Shown: in pieces, positions 16,574-24,355 of the stretch
Layout of the letters: each line of letters begins with the position of its first letter
How positions within the stretch are numbered: position 1 is the stretch's first letter
DNA from: Smithella sp. SCADC
GTDB lineage: Bacteria > Desulfobacterota > Syntrophia > Syntrophales > Smithellaceae
DNA length: 45,808 bases
Direction of reading: 5' to 3'
Assembly: GCA_000747625.2 (NCBI GenBank)
Contig: JQDQ01000175.1
Coordinates: 1-45,808, forward strand
Made by a program: the position numbers and the translations under genes
The notes under the pieces: generated by a model
Seen by the model: only the letters and a program-made list of their open reading frames with translations
Databases searched by the model: none
What the model was told of the DNA's origin: nothing

Positions 16574-19048
16574 ATGAATAATAATTTCGATGAACTTTTA
16601 CTTGGCGCTGAAAAACCCAGCCGTTACATCGGTACAGAAGTAAACGCTGTCCGTAAAGATAAACCGGAAGTCCGCTTTTTGCTGGCTTTCCCTGATACAT
16701 ACGAAGTCGGCATGTCTCATCTCGGTTTGCAGATTCTATATTCTATTCTCAACGAAATTCCCTACGTGGCAGCAGAACGTTGTTTTGCCCCCTGGCCGGA
16801 TAGGGAGAAGCAATTGCGTGAAGGGAGACTTCCGTTAACTTCACTGGAAAGACAAACGCCGCTGACAGATTTTGATATTATCGGTTTTTCCTTGCAGTAT
16901 GAACTCTCCTACACCAACGTATTGAACATGCTGGATCTGGGAGGCATACCGCTCGCCCGCAAAGAACGCAAGGAAGGACATCCCCTGATAATCGCTGGTG
17001 GCCCTTGCTGTTTTAATCCGGCGCCGCTAGTTGATTTTATTGATGCCTTTGTTATCGGCGAGGGAGAAGAAGTCGTGGAAGAAATTAGCGCAGCGATTCG
17101 CGCAGGTAAGAAAAGCTCCCTTTCCCGAAATAACCTGATAAAAGAGATGGCGAAGATTCCCGGCATTTACGTTCCAACTGTTCACGGAAAAGATCAAATC
17201 ATTAAAAAAAGAAACGTCGTTGATCTCAATTTATGGAAACATCCGCTAAGACCCATTGTTCCGCTGATGCAGACAATTCACGACCGCATCACACTGGAAA
17301 TAGCACGCGGCTGCACCCGCGGATGCCGGTTTTGTCAGGCGGGGATGCTCTGGCGTCCTTACCGCGAAAGAAACACTTCCCTGCTGATGGAAATGGCTGA
17401 AAGGATGCTTCAAGAAACGGGTCATGAAGAGATATCGCTTTTATCTCTGAGCTCCGGCGATTACAGTTGCATTGAGCCTCTGGTACAAAATCTGATGAAC
17501 CGCTACCACTCCCGGCGCGTAGCCTTGGCGCTTCCTTCGTTACGTGTGGAATCTCTCAACACAACATTAATGGAAGAAATCAAACGAACGCGTAAAACCA
17601 GTTTTACGCTGGCGCCGGAAGCGGGAACGGATAAAATGCGCCTGATTATCAACAAGGGCAACACCTCCGAAGACTTGCTCTCCACCGTGGATAAAATATT
17701 CGCTGCCGGTTGGAAATCAATTAAACTCTACTTTATGCTCGGTTTGCCCAATGAAACCAAGGAAGATTGGGAAGGTATTGTTAATCTGGGATATGAAGCC
17801 CTGCGAGCCGCAAATAATCGCGGGCAGGTCACCATCAGCCTTTCCACCTTCGTTCCCAAACCGCATACGCCCTTTCAATGGCAAAGACAGATTTCTCTGG
17901 AAGAAACTTATGAACGGCAGGACTTTATCCGTAAACGAATCAAAAACCGCAACCTGAGCGTTAAATGGCATGACGCAAAAATGAGTTTACTGGAAGGAAT
18001 ATTTTCACGTGGAAATGAAAGTGCGGGAGTCCTTCTGGAGGCTGCTTTTCGCAAAGGCTGCCGCTTTGACGGCTGGACTGAAATTCTGCGTTTCGACCTC
18101 TGGCAGGAAGCGATGACGGAGGCGGGAATTAAACCGGAAGATTTCACCCGCGAACGAAAGATTGACGAACGACTGCCGTGGGATAATATTGACTGCGGCG
18201 TGACCCGTGAGTTTCTGCTGGAAGAAAAACAAAAAGCGGAAAATCAAACAGTGACAGATGATTGCCGGTTTTCGGATTGTCAGAACTGCGGAGTATGCGA
18301 TTTCGCCACAACAAAAAACATCTTTGCGGTAAAAGATGAAGTCAAAACAGTTCAGTCATCATTACCGCTTCCTGATGCTGCCATTGGTACAGAAAAAAAA
18401 TATCGTTTAACTTTCAGCAAACTTGGACACTCCCGGTTTTTATCGCATTTGGAACTATCCCAAGCTTTAGTGCGAGCTTTGCGCCGCAGCAGCCTCACGC
18501 TTGCTTATTCTTTCGGCTACCATCCGCATCCTAAAATATCCTTTGCCACCGCCACCGCCGTGGGCATGGGAAGCAGGCAGGAATACGCGGATATTACCGC
18601 GCAGGAATATTTATCAGATTTGAATTTGCTAAAGAGTGAAATAAATTCCGCTCTGCCTGAAGGTATTGAGATTTTAGAAATCAGCAAACTTTCTTTCGAA
18701 GAAAAAGCCATCGCCCAAATGTTAAAGGGCTTTGAATATGAGCTTTATCTTCCCGCCGCTATCGATTCTTCACGCCTGAAGTCAATGGAAGAAAACATCA
18801 AGAATTTTCTAGCGGCTTCTGAATTCAAAATACAAAAAATATCCAAAGGCAAAACCGTCATTAAAGATATTCGTCCTTTCGTGCAAAGTCTTGTTCTTGA
18901 TACAGCCGGCAAAAAAATATTTTTCGCCGTGCCGCACATTCAGGAAGGTTCTGCCCGACCCACCGATATTATCGCTCATGTTCTGAAATCCGATACCGAC
19001 GAAGCCCAGAAGATCAAAGTAGTCAGAACAAAAAGCATCCTCGATTAA
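16574..19048 (+). CDS. B12-binding/radical SAM protein fused to a DUF2344 domain (TIGR03960/TIGR03936 type)
   Basis: An 824-residue two-part protein. The first ~590 residues match the TIGR03960 layout: a cobalamin-type Rossmann region (FLLAFPDTYEVGMSHLGLQ, IAGGPCCFNP, FVIGEGE), then a radical SAM core with C247, C251 and C254 in GCTRGCRFC. A linker follows with a second cysteine cluster (CRFSDCQNCGVCDF near residue 565). The last ~210 residues (YRLTFSKLGHSRFLSHLELSQALVRALRR) are the radical-SAM-linked DUF2344 domain, in many bacteria a separate gene. The reaction is unknown; RNA or protein modification has been suggested only by context elsewhere. The 10-bp hairpin 12 bases past its stop may end the transcript. 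Confidence 0.9.
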   Translation: MNNNFDELLLGAEKPSRYIGTEVNAVRKDKPEVRFLLAFPDTYEVGMSHLGLQILYSILNEIPYVAAERCFAPWPDREKQLREGRLPLTSLERQTPLTDFDIIGFSLQYELSYTNVLNMLDLGGIPLARKERKEGHPLIIAGGPCCFNPAPLVDFIDAFVIGEGEEVVEEISAAIRAGKKSSLSRNNLIKEMAKIPGIYVPTVHGKDQIIKKRNVVDLNLWKHPLRPIVPLMQTIHDRITLEIARGCTRGCRFCQAGMLWRPYRERNTSLLMEMAERMLQETGHEEISLLSLSSGDYSCIEPLVQNLMNRYHSRRVALALPSLRVESLNTTLMEEIKRTRKTSFTLAPEAGTDKMRLIINKGNTSEDLLSTVDKIFAAGWKSIKLYFMLGLPNETKEDWEGIVNLGYEALRAANNRGQVTISLSTFVPKPHTPFQWQRQISLEETYERQDFIRKRIKNRNLSVKWHDAKMSLLEGIFSRGNESAGVLLEAAFRKGCRFDGWTEILRFDLWQEAMTEAGIKPEDFTRERKIDERLPWDNIDCGVTREFLLEEKQKAENQTVTDDCRFSDCQNCGVCDFATTKNIFAVKDEVKTVQSSLPLPDAAIGTEKKYRLTFSKLGHSRFLSHLELSQALVRALRRSSLTLAYSFGYHPHPKISFATATAVGMGSRQEYADITAQEYLSDLNLLKSEINSALPEGIEILEISKLSFEEKAIAQMLKGFEYELYLPAAIDSSRLKSMEENIKNFLAASEFKIQKISKGKTVIKDIRPFVQSLVLDTAGKKIFFAVPHIQEGSARPTDIIAHVLKSDTDEAQKIKVVRTKSILD

Positions 19049-19059
19049 TCTCAATATTA

Positions 19060-19083
19060 AATATTTGATTTTCATCAAATATT
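19060..19083 (+). terminator. AT-rich perfect hairpin after the radical SAM gene
   Basis: AATATTTGAT and ATCAAATATT form a perfect 10-bp stem with a TTTC loop, 12 bases beyond the stop at 19048. There is no T-run after it, so terminator function is tentative. Most of the hairpin is also the left copy of a 23-base direct repeat that flanks the cassette. Confidence 0.4.
19061..19083 (+). repeat. Left copy of a 23-base imperfect direct repeat flanking the cassette
   Basis: 19 of 23 positions match 21971-21993, including the shared block ATTTGATTTT. The sequence is AT-rich, so chance similarity is possible. The two copies enclose precisely the four-gene accessory cassette. Confidence 0.35.
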
Positions 19084-19196
19084 ATCGTACAAAATACATA
19101 AATCAACGAAAAGTTATTAAAAATCTACAAATTTAAGATTACTTATATTAATTATTAGCCATGAAGAAAATGACAAACATAAAGGGGTAACAAAGA

Positions 19197-19250
19197 ATGT
19201 CATATCAGGTTGACCAATGGCAGCATGGGCGGCCTGATTCAGAAACGTGA
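19197..19250 (+). CDS. Short 17-codon ORF with a strong ribosome site, leader or frameshifted start
   Basis: ATG at 19197 follows AAAGGGG by nine bases, the best ribosome site in this region, but the frame ends after 17 codons (MSYQVDQWQHGRPDSET). The next frame carries the long unknown gene. Either this is a leader peptide coupled to that gene, or it is the true N-terminus cut off by one extra A in the A-run at 19243-19245. Removing one A would join this frame to the long frame at RDGSFRHGDYY. Confidence 0.3.
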   Translation: MSYQVDQWQHGRPDSET

Positions 19251-19737
19251 TGGCTCGTTCCGACATGGTGACTACTACAATTTGATGGCGGAAATTATTG
19301 CATCTGACGATTCAGAACTTCTGTCGAGGTTTATTCTAACGGTCGGAGTTGTTAGCAATCACGGCAATTGGTTCACATCAGAGAATCACAACAAGGAACT
19401 GAAGGTTCTCGCTCAATCCTACGATTGGCTTCTTTTCCTGACCGACACGGGAATCGCGCAGTTTATTGATGAGTTGTTGTTCCATCCCACGAAGGAACTA
19501 TCGGCAGCGAAAGAGTCATTTCTGGCGAGTTACACAGGCAAGAAGGGAGTCAATCAATTCACAAAGGTTAGAATTTCACTTAAGGCTGATGCAGTTCTCC
19601 AATCCTATTTCACGTCACATATGAGAACGATTGAAGGCTGGTTCAATATCATCGCCCCAGCTGGCAAAAAGCTTACGGTTCTCAAAGAAGAACTTGAGAC
19701 ACTGAAAAGCAAGAGATGGCAGGATATTCACACATGA
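19210..19737 (+). CDS. Unknown protein paired with an adenine methylase
   Basis: About 170-175 residues, with no recognised family. The possible starts are TTG at 19210 and ATG at 19225, neither with a good ribosome site (see the 19197 entry). The protein is soluble in character, with a C-terminal helical and lysine-rich stretch (KKLTVLKEELETLKSKRW). Its stop overlaps the start of the methylase gene by four bases (ATGA), so the two are translationally coupled. Pairing with a phage-type Dam suggests a phage or defence origin, but no nuclease motif (such as PD-D/ExK) is clear to me. Function unknown. Confidence 0.65.
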   Translation: MTNGSMGGLIQKRDGSFRHGDYYNLMAEIIASDDSELLSRFILTVGVVSNHGNWFTSENHNKELKVLAQSYDWLLFLTDTGIAQFIDELLFHPTKELSAAKESFLASYTGKKGVNQFTKVRISLKADAVLQSYFTSHMRTIEGWFNIIAPAGKKLTVLKEELETLKSKRWQDIHT

Positions 19738-20345
19738 CAGCAGGTCGAACACTCAACACGCTAAGCCAAGAATGGGGAACACCGGAGAAGTATGTCAATG
19801 CCGTACGCGATTTTTTTGGCGGAAGCATTGACCTTGATCCCTGTTCAAATAAGTATTCGATTGTAAATGCTCGAACGGAATATAAACTTCCCAAGCATGA
19901 CGGACTCCGGGAGAGTTGGAATTTCCCCACCATCTATGTAAATCCACCGTACGGAATTAACAAAGAACATGGTACATCAATCAAAAGATGGTTGTGTAGG
20001 TGTGCCGTAGCATATAAAGAACACAAATCTGAAGTTCTTGCGCTTGTGCCCGTGGCAACAAATACCGGTCACTGGAAGAATTATGTCTTTGGTGTAGCAA
20101 CAGGTGTGTGCTTCCTCTATGACACACGACTTAAGTTCCTTGTCAATGGTCAAAACGGTGGAAAGGGCGCCCCCATGTCCTGTGCAATGATCTACTGGGG
20201 AAAAGATTTCGAGAGGTTCCTCACCTCTTTCAGCAAGTTCGGTGCTGTCATTGATCTTCGCTCACTTAAGGGAAAAAAATTCGGCGAGTGTGCTGAGAAT
20301 GGACAATTGAATCTGCTTCCCGAAGAAGATGATGAGAATTGCTAA
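19734..20345 (+). CDS. Phage-type DNA N6-adenine methyltransferase (Dam family PF05869-like)
   Basis: A 203-residue DNA methylase of the small phage-type Dam family. After SQEWGTPEKYV comes the SAM-binding LDPCSN segment (residues 34-39), and NPPYG (residues 70-74) is the catalytic N/D-PP-Y motif. ESWNFPTIYVNPPYG closely matches the family layout, in which a plant-parasite-like target loop is absent. These enzymes are typically encoded by phages and prophages and often act without a cognate nuclease. I chose the ATG at 19734 because it overlaps the upstream stop as ATGA; an earlier start would run into the upstream gene. No phage structural genes are nearby, so this is probably a remnant or cargo. 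Confidence 0.85.
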   Translation: MTAGRTLNTLSQEWGTPEKYVNAVRDFFGGSIDLDPCSNKYSIVNARTEYKLPKHDGLRESWNFPTIYVNPPYGINKEHGTSIKRWLCRCAVAYKEHKSEVLALVPVATNTGHWKNYVFGVATGVCFLYDTRLKFLVNGQNGGKGAPMSCAMIYWGKDFERFLTSFSKFGAVIDLRSLKGKKFGECAENGQLNLLPEEDDENC

Positions 20346-20398
20346 CTCTCAACATTCGCCGGGGTTCCCTTTGATTTTGGAATGGTAGGAGAACTTTT

Positions 20399-21097
20399 GT
20401 GAGAGTATGGGACGTCAACCCCAGTTATTTAAACCGAAATAGCCTTCTCGGTGAACACCGAGAATTGCACGCGATTGTTTCCATCATCAAGTACAACAAA
20501 AAAGGTTACTCCCGGCATCCGGAAACGCTGCGCTGGCAGGGATTCGGCTGGGCGCTTAGCCAGCGCCATAAATTGTTAGCGGCGGAAATGACCTTAAGAG
20601 GTTACGTGGATAGAACTCCCGTATTGCTGAAAACTCAACCTCAGAAATGGCCGGAAGTGTTTGTTGATACACCAGCCGCACAATTCAAACTCCTTTCTAA
20701 AAAATATAAAAATATTGAACAGGGACGGATTCCTTTACCTAAAGACGTACAGCAGTTATGGGCGCAGCATCAATATTCTGTAATGGCGCGAGACGATGCC
20801 GAATATAAATACCTGGGCGGTTGGGTTGCATCGAGAAAAACCGGCAAGGGTGTAGATAATATTTATCCGGAACTGGTATCACTACTGCGCTGTCCACCCG
20901 CGAAAGGAAATCTCAGGAATACCATTCAGCACATGTGGGGGTATGTTTCCTCATACGCATCGGTTTCAGGAAAGGCAATTGAAAAAAAGACCATGCGAAA
21001 CCTGTTAACACGAATACAACATTTGACATTCTTGCATGATATCGTCTATCTGAAAGAATCAACCGCGCTTGGTGAATTGCAGGCATGGATTCATTAA
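20399..21097 (+). CDS. Pyrimidine-dimer DNA glycosylase (DenV-like) fused to DUF1722
   Basis: A 232-residue protein. Residues 1-90 resemble the Pyr_excise/endonuclease V family: LLGEHRELHAIV aligns with LMAEYRELPRV of phage T4 DenV, placing R21-E22 on the catalytic Arg22-Glu23. T4 DenV uses the amino group of Thr2, exposed by loss of Met1; here residue 2 is Arg, so the nucleophile must differ or Met1 must stay. Residues about 120-225 match DUF1722 (HQYSVMARDDAEYKYLGGWVA, later QHMWGYV). DUF1722 is the YbgA domain, next to photolyase phrB in E. coli. The GTG start has TAGGAGA at the right distance. Confidence 0.72.
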   Translation: MRVWDVNPSYLNRNSLLGEHRELHAIVSIIKYNKKGYSRHPETLRWQGFGWALSQRHKLLAAEMTLRGYVDRTPVLLKTQPQKWPEVFVDTPAAQFKLLSKKYKNIEQGRIPLPKDVQQLWAQHQYSVMARDDAEYKYLGGWVASRKTGKGVDNIYPELVSLLRCPPAKGNLRNTIQHMWGYVSSYASVSGKAIEKKTMRNLLTRIQHLTFLHDIVYLKESTALGELQAWIH

Positions 21098-21109
21098 AGA
21101 GGTTTAAGA

Positions 21110-21943
21110 ATGGCTGATAATAAAGCAAGCTTTACAGCATTAGCAACTGCGTATATGCGGGCTGCACACCAGTTGCTGGAAGCGAAGCCCCTGCTTTTCG
21201 ACGATCCGGTCGCCCTGCCGCTTCTCGGTCCTGAAGCATTAAAGAATATTCAAGACACGAAAGATCATTATCAAACTCCCGAAGTTTTGGCATTGCGCAC
21301 CCGGATAATTCTGCGTTCACGTTTTACGGAAGATAGACTCGCTGCCGCTTTTTCGCGCGGAATCAGGCAATATATAATCCTCGGCGCTGGTTTCGATACA
21401 TTCGCACTGAGGCAGCCTTCGTGGGCAAAGGGATTAAATATTGTGGAAGTTGATCATTCGGGCACGCAATCACTGAAACGCTCCTACATTGATGAGGCGA
21501 AACTTACAATTCCGGGAAATGTTTCGTTTGCCGATATTAATTTTGAACGCGAATCATTGCATGAAGGTCTGCGCAGGTATAATGTTTCCATAGACAAACC
21601 GGTTTTTTTCTCCTGGCTGGGTGTAATGATGTATCTCAAAGAAGACGCCATTGATGATGTGCTCCACTCTGTTGCCATGTTTCCGGCAGGCAGTGAGATA
21701 GTATTGACATTCGTGCGGCCGCCGGGCGACGTTCCTTCAATAATTGCCCAGAGCGTCACGAATCTTGGTGAACCATGGCTGAGTCATTTCGAACCCTATG
21801 AAATCGAAGAAAAACTATATAGCGCAGGATTTTCTAAAGTGCAGTTTCTAACACCTGCGGAGGCTGAAACACAGTATTTCCGATCACGCCCCAGAGACCT
21901 GCCCGTGCCGGAGCAAACCAACATTCTCAGCGCAATACGATAA
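21110..21943 (+). CDS. SAM-dependent methyltransferase, TIGR00027/LCMT family
   Basis: A 277-residue class I methyltransferase. The SAM-binding loop is YIILGAGFDTFALR (about residues 88-101). FDDPVALPLLG near residue 30 and LRTRIILRSRFTEDRL near residue 65 are hallmarks of the leucine carboxyl methyltransferase-like TIGR00027 family. The substrate cannot be told from sequence; members methylate small-molecule hydroxyl or carboxyl groups, among other targets. The gene starts 12 bases after the glycosylase stop with AAGAGG upstream, so it ends the cassette transcript. Confidence 0.88.
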   Translation: MADNKASFTALATAYMRAAHQLLEAKPLLFDDPVALPLLGPEALKNIQDTKDHYQTPEVLALRTRIILRSRFTEDRLAAAFSRGIRQYIILGAGFDTFALRQPSWAKGLNIVEVDHSGTQSLKRSYIDEAKLTIPGNVSFADINFERESLHEGLRRYNVSIDKPVFFSWLGVMMYLKEDAIDDVLHSVAMFPAGSEIVLTFVRPPGDVPSIIAQSVTNLGEPWLSHFEPYEIEEKLYSAGFSKVQFLTPAEAETQYFRSRPRDLPVPEQTNILSAIR

Positions 21944-21970
21944 TGTTCTCTTAAACTTCCCGAACAATAA

Positions 21971-21993
21971 ACATTTGATTTTAATAAAGTATT
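21971..21993 (+). repeat. Right copy of the 23-base imperfect direct repeat
   Basis: Partner of 19061-19083 (19 of 23 matches), 28 bases after the methyltransferase stop. It is at the transition to the pseudogene zone. Confidence 0.35.
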
Positions 21994-22029
21994 GATTTAA
22001 ACAATTCCATACTGAATCAAATAAGATAA

Positions 22030-22446
22030 AGGTTTGCCGCCGCCAACACGGACTTCATATGCATTGGTGAAGGAGAAAATTTCATTGTGGATTTCGCCAA
22101 TGCAATTGCCAGTAAATCCAGTGTGGAGACCATCAACAGCCTCGCTTTCCGAAAAAACGGCCAGGTGGTCGTTCAAAACCCCCTTTATCCTCTCATAAAT
22201 GATCTATCGGTACTTCCTGTATGTGAACATATACCTAAAGATAGCTATGTGCTGCACAAAGGAATCATAACTACTTTGGACACCAGAGCCTTCAGAAAAT
22301 ATGCCCGATACTCAGGCACAACATATTCGATCATGAGTTCAAGAGGATGCCCTTTCTCCTGCACATACTGCTGCAACAATGCACTGGCAAAGATGTACGA
22401 TTCAAAAAAAATAAGATTCAGGGAGCCCTCTAATCCCGACGTGTCA
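22030..22446 (+). pseudogene. Remnant of a B12-binding radical SAM protein
   Basis: An open frame preceded by a stop at 22027 and ending by a chance stop at 22446. It encodes only the middle of a B12/radical SAM protein: the end of the cobalamin domain (NTDFICIGEGENF) and the beginning of the radical SAM core with RGCPFSCTYC. Relatives are several hundred residues long, so both ends are lost. The last few codons are antisense of the neighbouring activase remnant, which fixes the join near 22433-22440. No function is expected. Confidence 0.7.
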
Positions 22447-22847
22447 TAAAACGGTTTATCCTTCATGACCGCGTCGATTACATTATCAACAGTCATGGAT
22501 TTACCGGCGCGTTCCAATGCTCCAGAAGGACACAAATCGGTGCACGAGAAGCGGAGGTTGCACTTAGACCGGTCAAAGATGAGCTTTTTTTTCTTCATAA
22601 TGAGTGCGCCACTCTCGCACAATTCCGCGCAGGTTCCACACGACACACATATTGAGGCATCGAACAACAACTCGGGACCCGGTTTCTTGCTCTCAGGATT
22701 ATGACACCACACGCAAAACAGCGGGCAACCCTTCATGAACACGACGCTCCTTATGCCCGGACCGTCATCCAGTGAATTGCCGCGTATTTCCAGCACCAAG
22801 GGGCCACCTTTCTCTTGTGTCTCTATATCCTGGATGTGTTCTTCCAT
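22435..22847 (-). pseudogene. Remnant of a glycyl-radical enzyme activase
   Basis: The true start is the ATG at 22847, with GAGG upstream. The first ~135 residues are a good PFL-type activase: GIRSVVFMKGCPLFCVWC with the CxxxCxxC cluster, then a ferredoxin-like insert (CVSCGTCAELC, CTDLCPSGA). At KPFYDTSG, where relatives continue into the glycine-rich SGGEP motif, the sequence switches to the antisense of the neighbouring radical SAM remnant. It lacks the rest of the barrel and cannot be active. No glycyl-radical enzyme gene is in the window. Confidence 0.72.
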
Positions 22848-22947
22848 ATTACCTGCCTCAAGTATTTGTACCACATGTTCAACCAGAGTTCAGCCATTTT
22901 TTATTTATCCATTCATTCACATCTCGTGTCCTGTACTTTTTATTTCA

Positions 22948-22975
22948 TTGACACATAGATTGTTTTTTTTATATT
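22948..22975 (+). promoter_or_regulatory. Probable sigma-70 promoter of the PaaK-like gene
   Basis: TTGACA, 16 bases, TATATT, ending 45 bases before the GTG start. Confidence 0.45.
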
Positions 22976-23020
22976 CTTTTCGCAAAAGAAGAACGGGTTC
23001 AATATCAAAGGAGCAGTCTG

Positions 23021-24343
23021 GTGATCAGCGGATGGACAAGGTTTTTACCGCGCAAAAATAAGAAAGATGTGGACAGATCCATCCGGTATATTGTTTCCAG
23101 TGCTTATAAAAATGTGCCTTTTTATCGGAAGTCTTTTAACGAAGCGGGTATTGATCCTTCGAGCATCCGCAGCATAGAAGATCTTCCGCAACTGCCTATT
23201 ACGACCCGATTGAATCTGATGGCCGGGGGTCCCACCGAATATCTTCGTCGCGATATTTATCCTGAACAACTAACCATCAGACACACTACCGGAACTACGG
23301 GAACGCCAGTGACCATTTATATGAATAAAATGGAAGAAGCCTTTCGTCGGATAACGCTTATTGACGCTTTCCGACGAAATATATCCCTGACTTTTCCGAT
23401 GACTCTTGTTGACGTGGGGCCGGAGCGAAAGGATCTTGCCACTCAAATCTTCAAAAGGATGGGACCAATTACCATTGTCAGACTTTTCCGTACCATGCCC
23501 ATAGAGCAACAAATAAAAATTTTAATGAATATTAAGCCTACTATCATTAAAGGACGTCCGTCGGCTCATTGGGAACTGGCCAACGCTTTGCGGGAGAAAA
23601 AGATTGTGCCGCCTGTACCGCGCTTAATGCTATCCGGAGCGGAAATGCTCTTCCCCCACGTACGGACATTGATGGAAAACGTTTTCCGCTGCCGCGTCGC
23701 CGACTATTATAATTGTGAGGAAATAGGAAATCTCGCTTGGGAATGCCCAGCAAATCCTGGACTCATGCATCCGAACACGGCAACAGGATGGATCGAAGTT
23801 GTGGATAAGCAGGGAAATGTAGTTCCCGCAGGCATCGAGGGACATCTGATCGTTACCAATTTATTCAATCACTCCATGCCTTTCATCCGCTATGAACTTG
23901 GAGATCGGGTGACGATGATGGATCCGAGGCCTTGCCGATGTGGATTCAATGGTCCGGTCATGCGTCTGACGGAAGGCCGCAATGAAAATTTTATCGTGCT
24001 TCCTGACGGAAGAGAGATTACGCCGCGACTAATGTTTGAAGTCGTAAATTCCGCATTCCCCCATGACATGCCAGGCTGGAGCATGATCGAAGCCATCCGA
24101 ACATTTCAGATTATCCAGGAAGCTAATGATCTTGTTGTGGTCAAGGTGGTACCGGATCCTGCATATTCAGAGTCTTTATGGCATGCAGTTGAAAAAAACA
24201 TCAGAACTCTGCACCCGGCAATGCGTCTGGAAATTGTTATTGTCGAAGACCTCAAACCGGAACCGGGCAAAAAATTCCATCAGGTACTAGGCAAGCTAAA
24301 TACTCGCTGGAAGAGTGAGCTCAGTAATCAGGAAAACAAATAA
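23021..24343 (+). CDS. PaaK/CapK-like adenylate-forming enzyme
   Basis: A 440-residue ANL-superfamily protein of the phenylacetate-CoA ligase (PaaK/CapK-like) branch. The phosphate loop is HTTGTTGTPVT (residues 88-98). YNCEEIGNLAWECP near residue 230 and RYELGDR near residue 290 are the core motifs, and CRCGFNGP has the small-loop cysteines of the PaaK group. LKPEPGKKFHQV near the end carries the C-terminal lysine expected for ligases. It should activate a carboxylic acid as an acyl-AMP; the substrate and acceptor are unknown. The GTG start has AAAGGAG upstream and its own promoter candidate. It appears intact in a zone of broken genes. Confidence 0.85.
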   Translation: MISGWTRFLPRKNKKDVDRSIRYIVSSAYKNVPFYRKSFNEAGIDPSSIRSIEDLPQLPITTRLNLMAGGPTEYLRRDIYPEQLTIRHTTGTTGTPVTIYMNKMEEAFRRITLIDAFRRNISLTFPMTLVDVGPERKDLATQIFKRMGPITIVRLFRTMPIEQQIKILMNIKPTIIKGRPSAHWELANALREKKIVPPVPRLMLSGAEMLFPHVRTLMENVFRCRVADYYNCEEIGNLAWECPANPGLMHPNTATGWIEVVDKQGNVVPAGIEGHLIVTNLFNHSMPFIRYELGDRVTMMDPRPCRCGFNGPVMRLTEGRNENFIVLPDGREITPRLMFEVVNSAFPHDMPGWSMIEAIRTFQIIQEANDLVVVKVVPDPAYSESLWHAVEKNIRTLHPAMRLEIVIVEDLKPEPGKKFHQVLGKLNTRWKSELSNQENK

Positions 24344-24355
24344 CCCTGTAATTGA

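Noticed and set aside
22245-22434. Continuation of the minus-strand activase ORF beyond the activase homology
   Set aside because: This part is just the antisense of the B12/radical SAM remnant, with no family similarity of its own.
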